This document shows, piece by piece, positions 5,140-6,002 of a stretch of 6,002 bases of DNA. The notes below the pieces were generated by a model that saw only the letters and a program-made list of their open reading frames with translations, did not search any database and was not told the DNA's origin. Origin of the DNA: an uncultured Clostridia bacterium (GTDB taxonomy: Bacteria > Bacillota > Clostridia > Christensenellales > Aristaeellaceae); NCBI GenBank assembly GCA_946409855.1, contig CAMJXZ010000210.1, positions 1-6,002 on the forward strand, in the 5' to 3' direction. Made by a program: the position numbers and the translations under genes. Each line of letters starts with the position of its first letter. The first letter of the stretch is position 1.

Positions 5140-6002
5140 GTGAGTCAGGCGGAAACGCGGAAAATCCGGCACAGAATGAATCGGCTGGAAAGGAAAAACA
5201 CCTGGGTGGCCTATTCTTTTCTGGCGCCCAATTTCATCGGCTTCGCCGTCTTTACCCTGGTGCCCGTGATCTGCGCCATCGCCCTGTCGTTTTTTGAGTG
5301 GAACGGGGGCGACCTGTCCAAGCTGAAGTTCGTGGGGCTGGAGAACTACGCCACGATCTTTTCCACGAAAAAGGTGGCGGAAAAGGGCATCGAATATTTC
5401 TTCAACCGGGTCGACCTGGGCATCGCGCTGAAGAACACCGTGGTGTACACGGCGATCACCGTGCCGCTGACCATCGTGTGCGCGCTGGCGCTGGCCATCC
5501 TGCTCAACAAGATCAAGGGCGCGGTCATCTACCGCACGATCTTCTTCTTCCCCTATGTCGCGTCGATGGTGGCCATCTGCGTCTGCTGGTCCTTTATGCT
5601 CATGCGGAACGGCCCGGTCAACCAGCTGATCATGGGGCTGGGCATCGATTTCAACAAGAGCTGGACGCAGGACAGCGGGATGGCCATCTGGTCCATCATC
5701 CTGGTCAGCGTCTGGCGCAACATGGGCTATTACATGGTGCTGTACCTGGCGGCGCTGCAGGGCATCCCCAAGGAACTGACGGAAGCGGCCACCGTGGACG
5801 GCGCCAACAAATGGCAGCAGTTCACGCACGTGACCCTGCCCCAGCTCAAGCCCACCACCTTCTTCGTCTCCGTCATGCTGGTGATCTCCTGCTTCAAGAT
5901 TTACGACGTGGTGGCCATCATGACCGAGGGCGGCCCCGGCCGCGCCACCAAGATGCTGGTCACCTACATCTACGACGAGGCCTTCGTCAAGACGCGCTAT
6001 GG
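5140..6002 (+). CDS. CUT1 sugar ABC transporter permease (MalF/UgpA type), C-terminus cut by window edge
   Basis: The frame runs open from a GTG at 5140 to the right edge, giving 287 complete residues. It is an inner-membrane permease subunit of a carbohydrate ABC importer. The first membrane segment is at about 22-50 (YSFLAPNFIGFAVFTLVPV, 25-43). Further segments are at about 98-122, 132-155, 183-206 and 240-262. The ABC permease EAA loop, which docks onto the ATPase, is intact: E215-A-A, then D220-G221, then L233-P234 in the stretch EAATVDGANKWQQFTHVTLP. The FVGLENY segment (64-70) and TEGGPGRAT (262-270) are typical of UgpA/MalF-like proteins. Family length is about 290-310, so only a short tail should be missing. 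The start is GTG because a TGA at 5113 closes the frame upstream and the next in-frame ATG (5176) has no ribosome binding site. It follows the binding-protein gene across a terminator; a second permease of the MalG/UgpE type would be expected downstream. Confidence 0.94.
   Translation, partial: MSQAETRKIRHRMNRLERKNTWVAYSFLAPNFIGFAVFTLVPVICAIALSFFEWNGGDLSKLKFVGLENYATIFSTKKVAEKGIEYFFNRVDLGIALKNTVVYTAITVPLTIVCALALAILLNKIKGAVIYRTIFFFPYVASMVAICVCWSFMLMRNGPVNQLIMGLGIDFNKSWTQDSGMAIWSIILVSVWRNMGYYMVLYLAALQGIPKELTEAATVDGANKWQQFTHVTLPQLKPTTFFVSVMLVISCFKIYDVVAIMTEGGPGRATKMLVTYIYDEAFVKTRY

Noticed and set aside
5112..5297. 61-codon plus-strand frame starting before the permease
   Set aside because: It overlaps the permease in another frame, begins in the terminator T-tract, and has no motif; the permease frame carries strong family signatures.
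3641..5829. Minus-strand frames of 438 and 412 codons opposite the binding-protein and permease genes
   Set aside because: Both are His, Gly, Asp and Arg rich shadows without motifs, opposite well-supported genes, and they read through the promoter and the terminator.

Overview
The window looks like chromosomal DNA from a GC-rich member of the Bacillota, probably a clostridial gut-type bacterium. This rests on strong AAGGAGG-type ribosome binding sites about 8 nt before most starts, canonical sigma-A promoters, a cre-like LacI-family operator, intrinsic terminators with T-tracts, and a LacI / carbohydrate ABC transporter layout typical of that phylum. The taxonomic call is inference; there is no rRNA or other marker gene here.

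Layout. On the minus strand from the left edge are a nearly complete major facilitator exporter (1-1179, C-terminus cut by the edge) and, overlapping its start by 11 nt, an XRE-type regulator with a long helical C-terminal region (1169-2245). They form a two-gene operon with a promoter at 2279-2307. Upstream of it lies a cluster of ATACTG repeats, including a perfect 19-bp palindrome. Next comes the terminator (2383-2436) of a LacI-family repressor gene, also on the minus strand (2466-3536). A 257-bp divergent control region (3537-3793) holds a promoter on each strand and two cre/LacI-type operators sharing the sequence CGATAACATTCC. On the plus strand follow an extracellular solute-binding protein gene (3794-5038), a perfect 11-bp stem terminator (5081-5113), and the first permease gene of a CUT1-type ABC sugar importer (5140 to the right edge, incomplete).

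Function. The right half is the start of a carbohydrate uptake locus: the binding protein captures a sugar or oligosaccharide, the permease and an expected partner beyond the edge form the channel, and the divergent LacI protein is the likely repressor of both sides. The terminator after the binding-protein gene probably sets a high binding-protein to permease ratio. The left half is a separate regulator-exporter pair, probably for efflux of a toxic or antibiotic compound. No substrate can be read from the sequence for either transporter.

I found no RNA genes, CRISPR arrays, mobile elements or attachment sites, and no gene-free stretch longer than about 260 bases. I see no sign of a wholly new system; the most interesting parts are the two regulatory regions.
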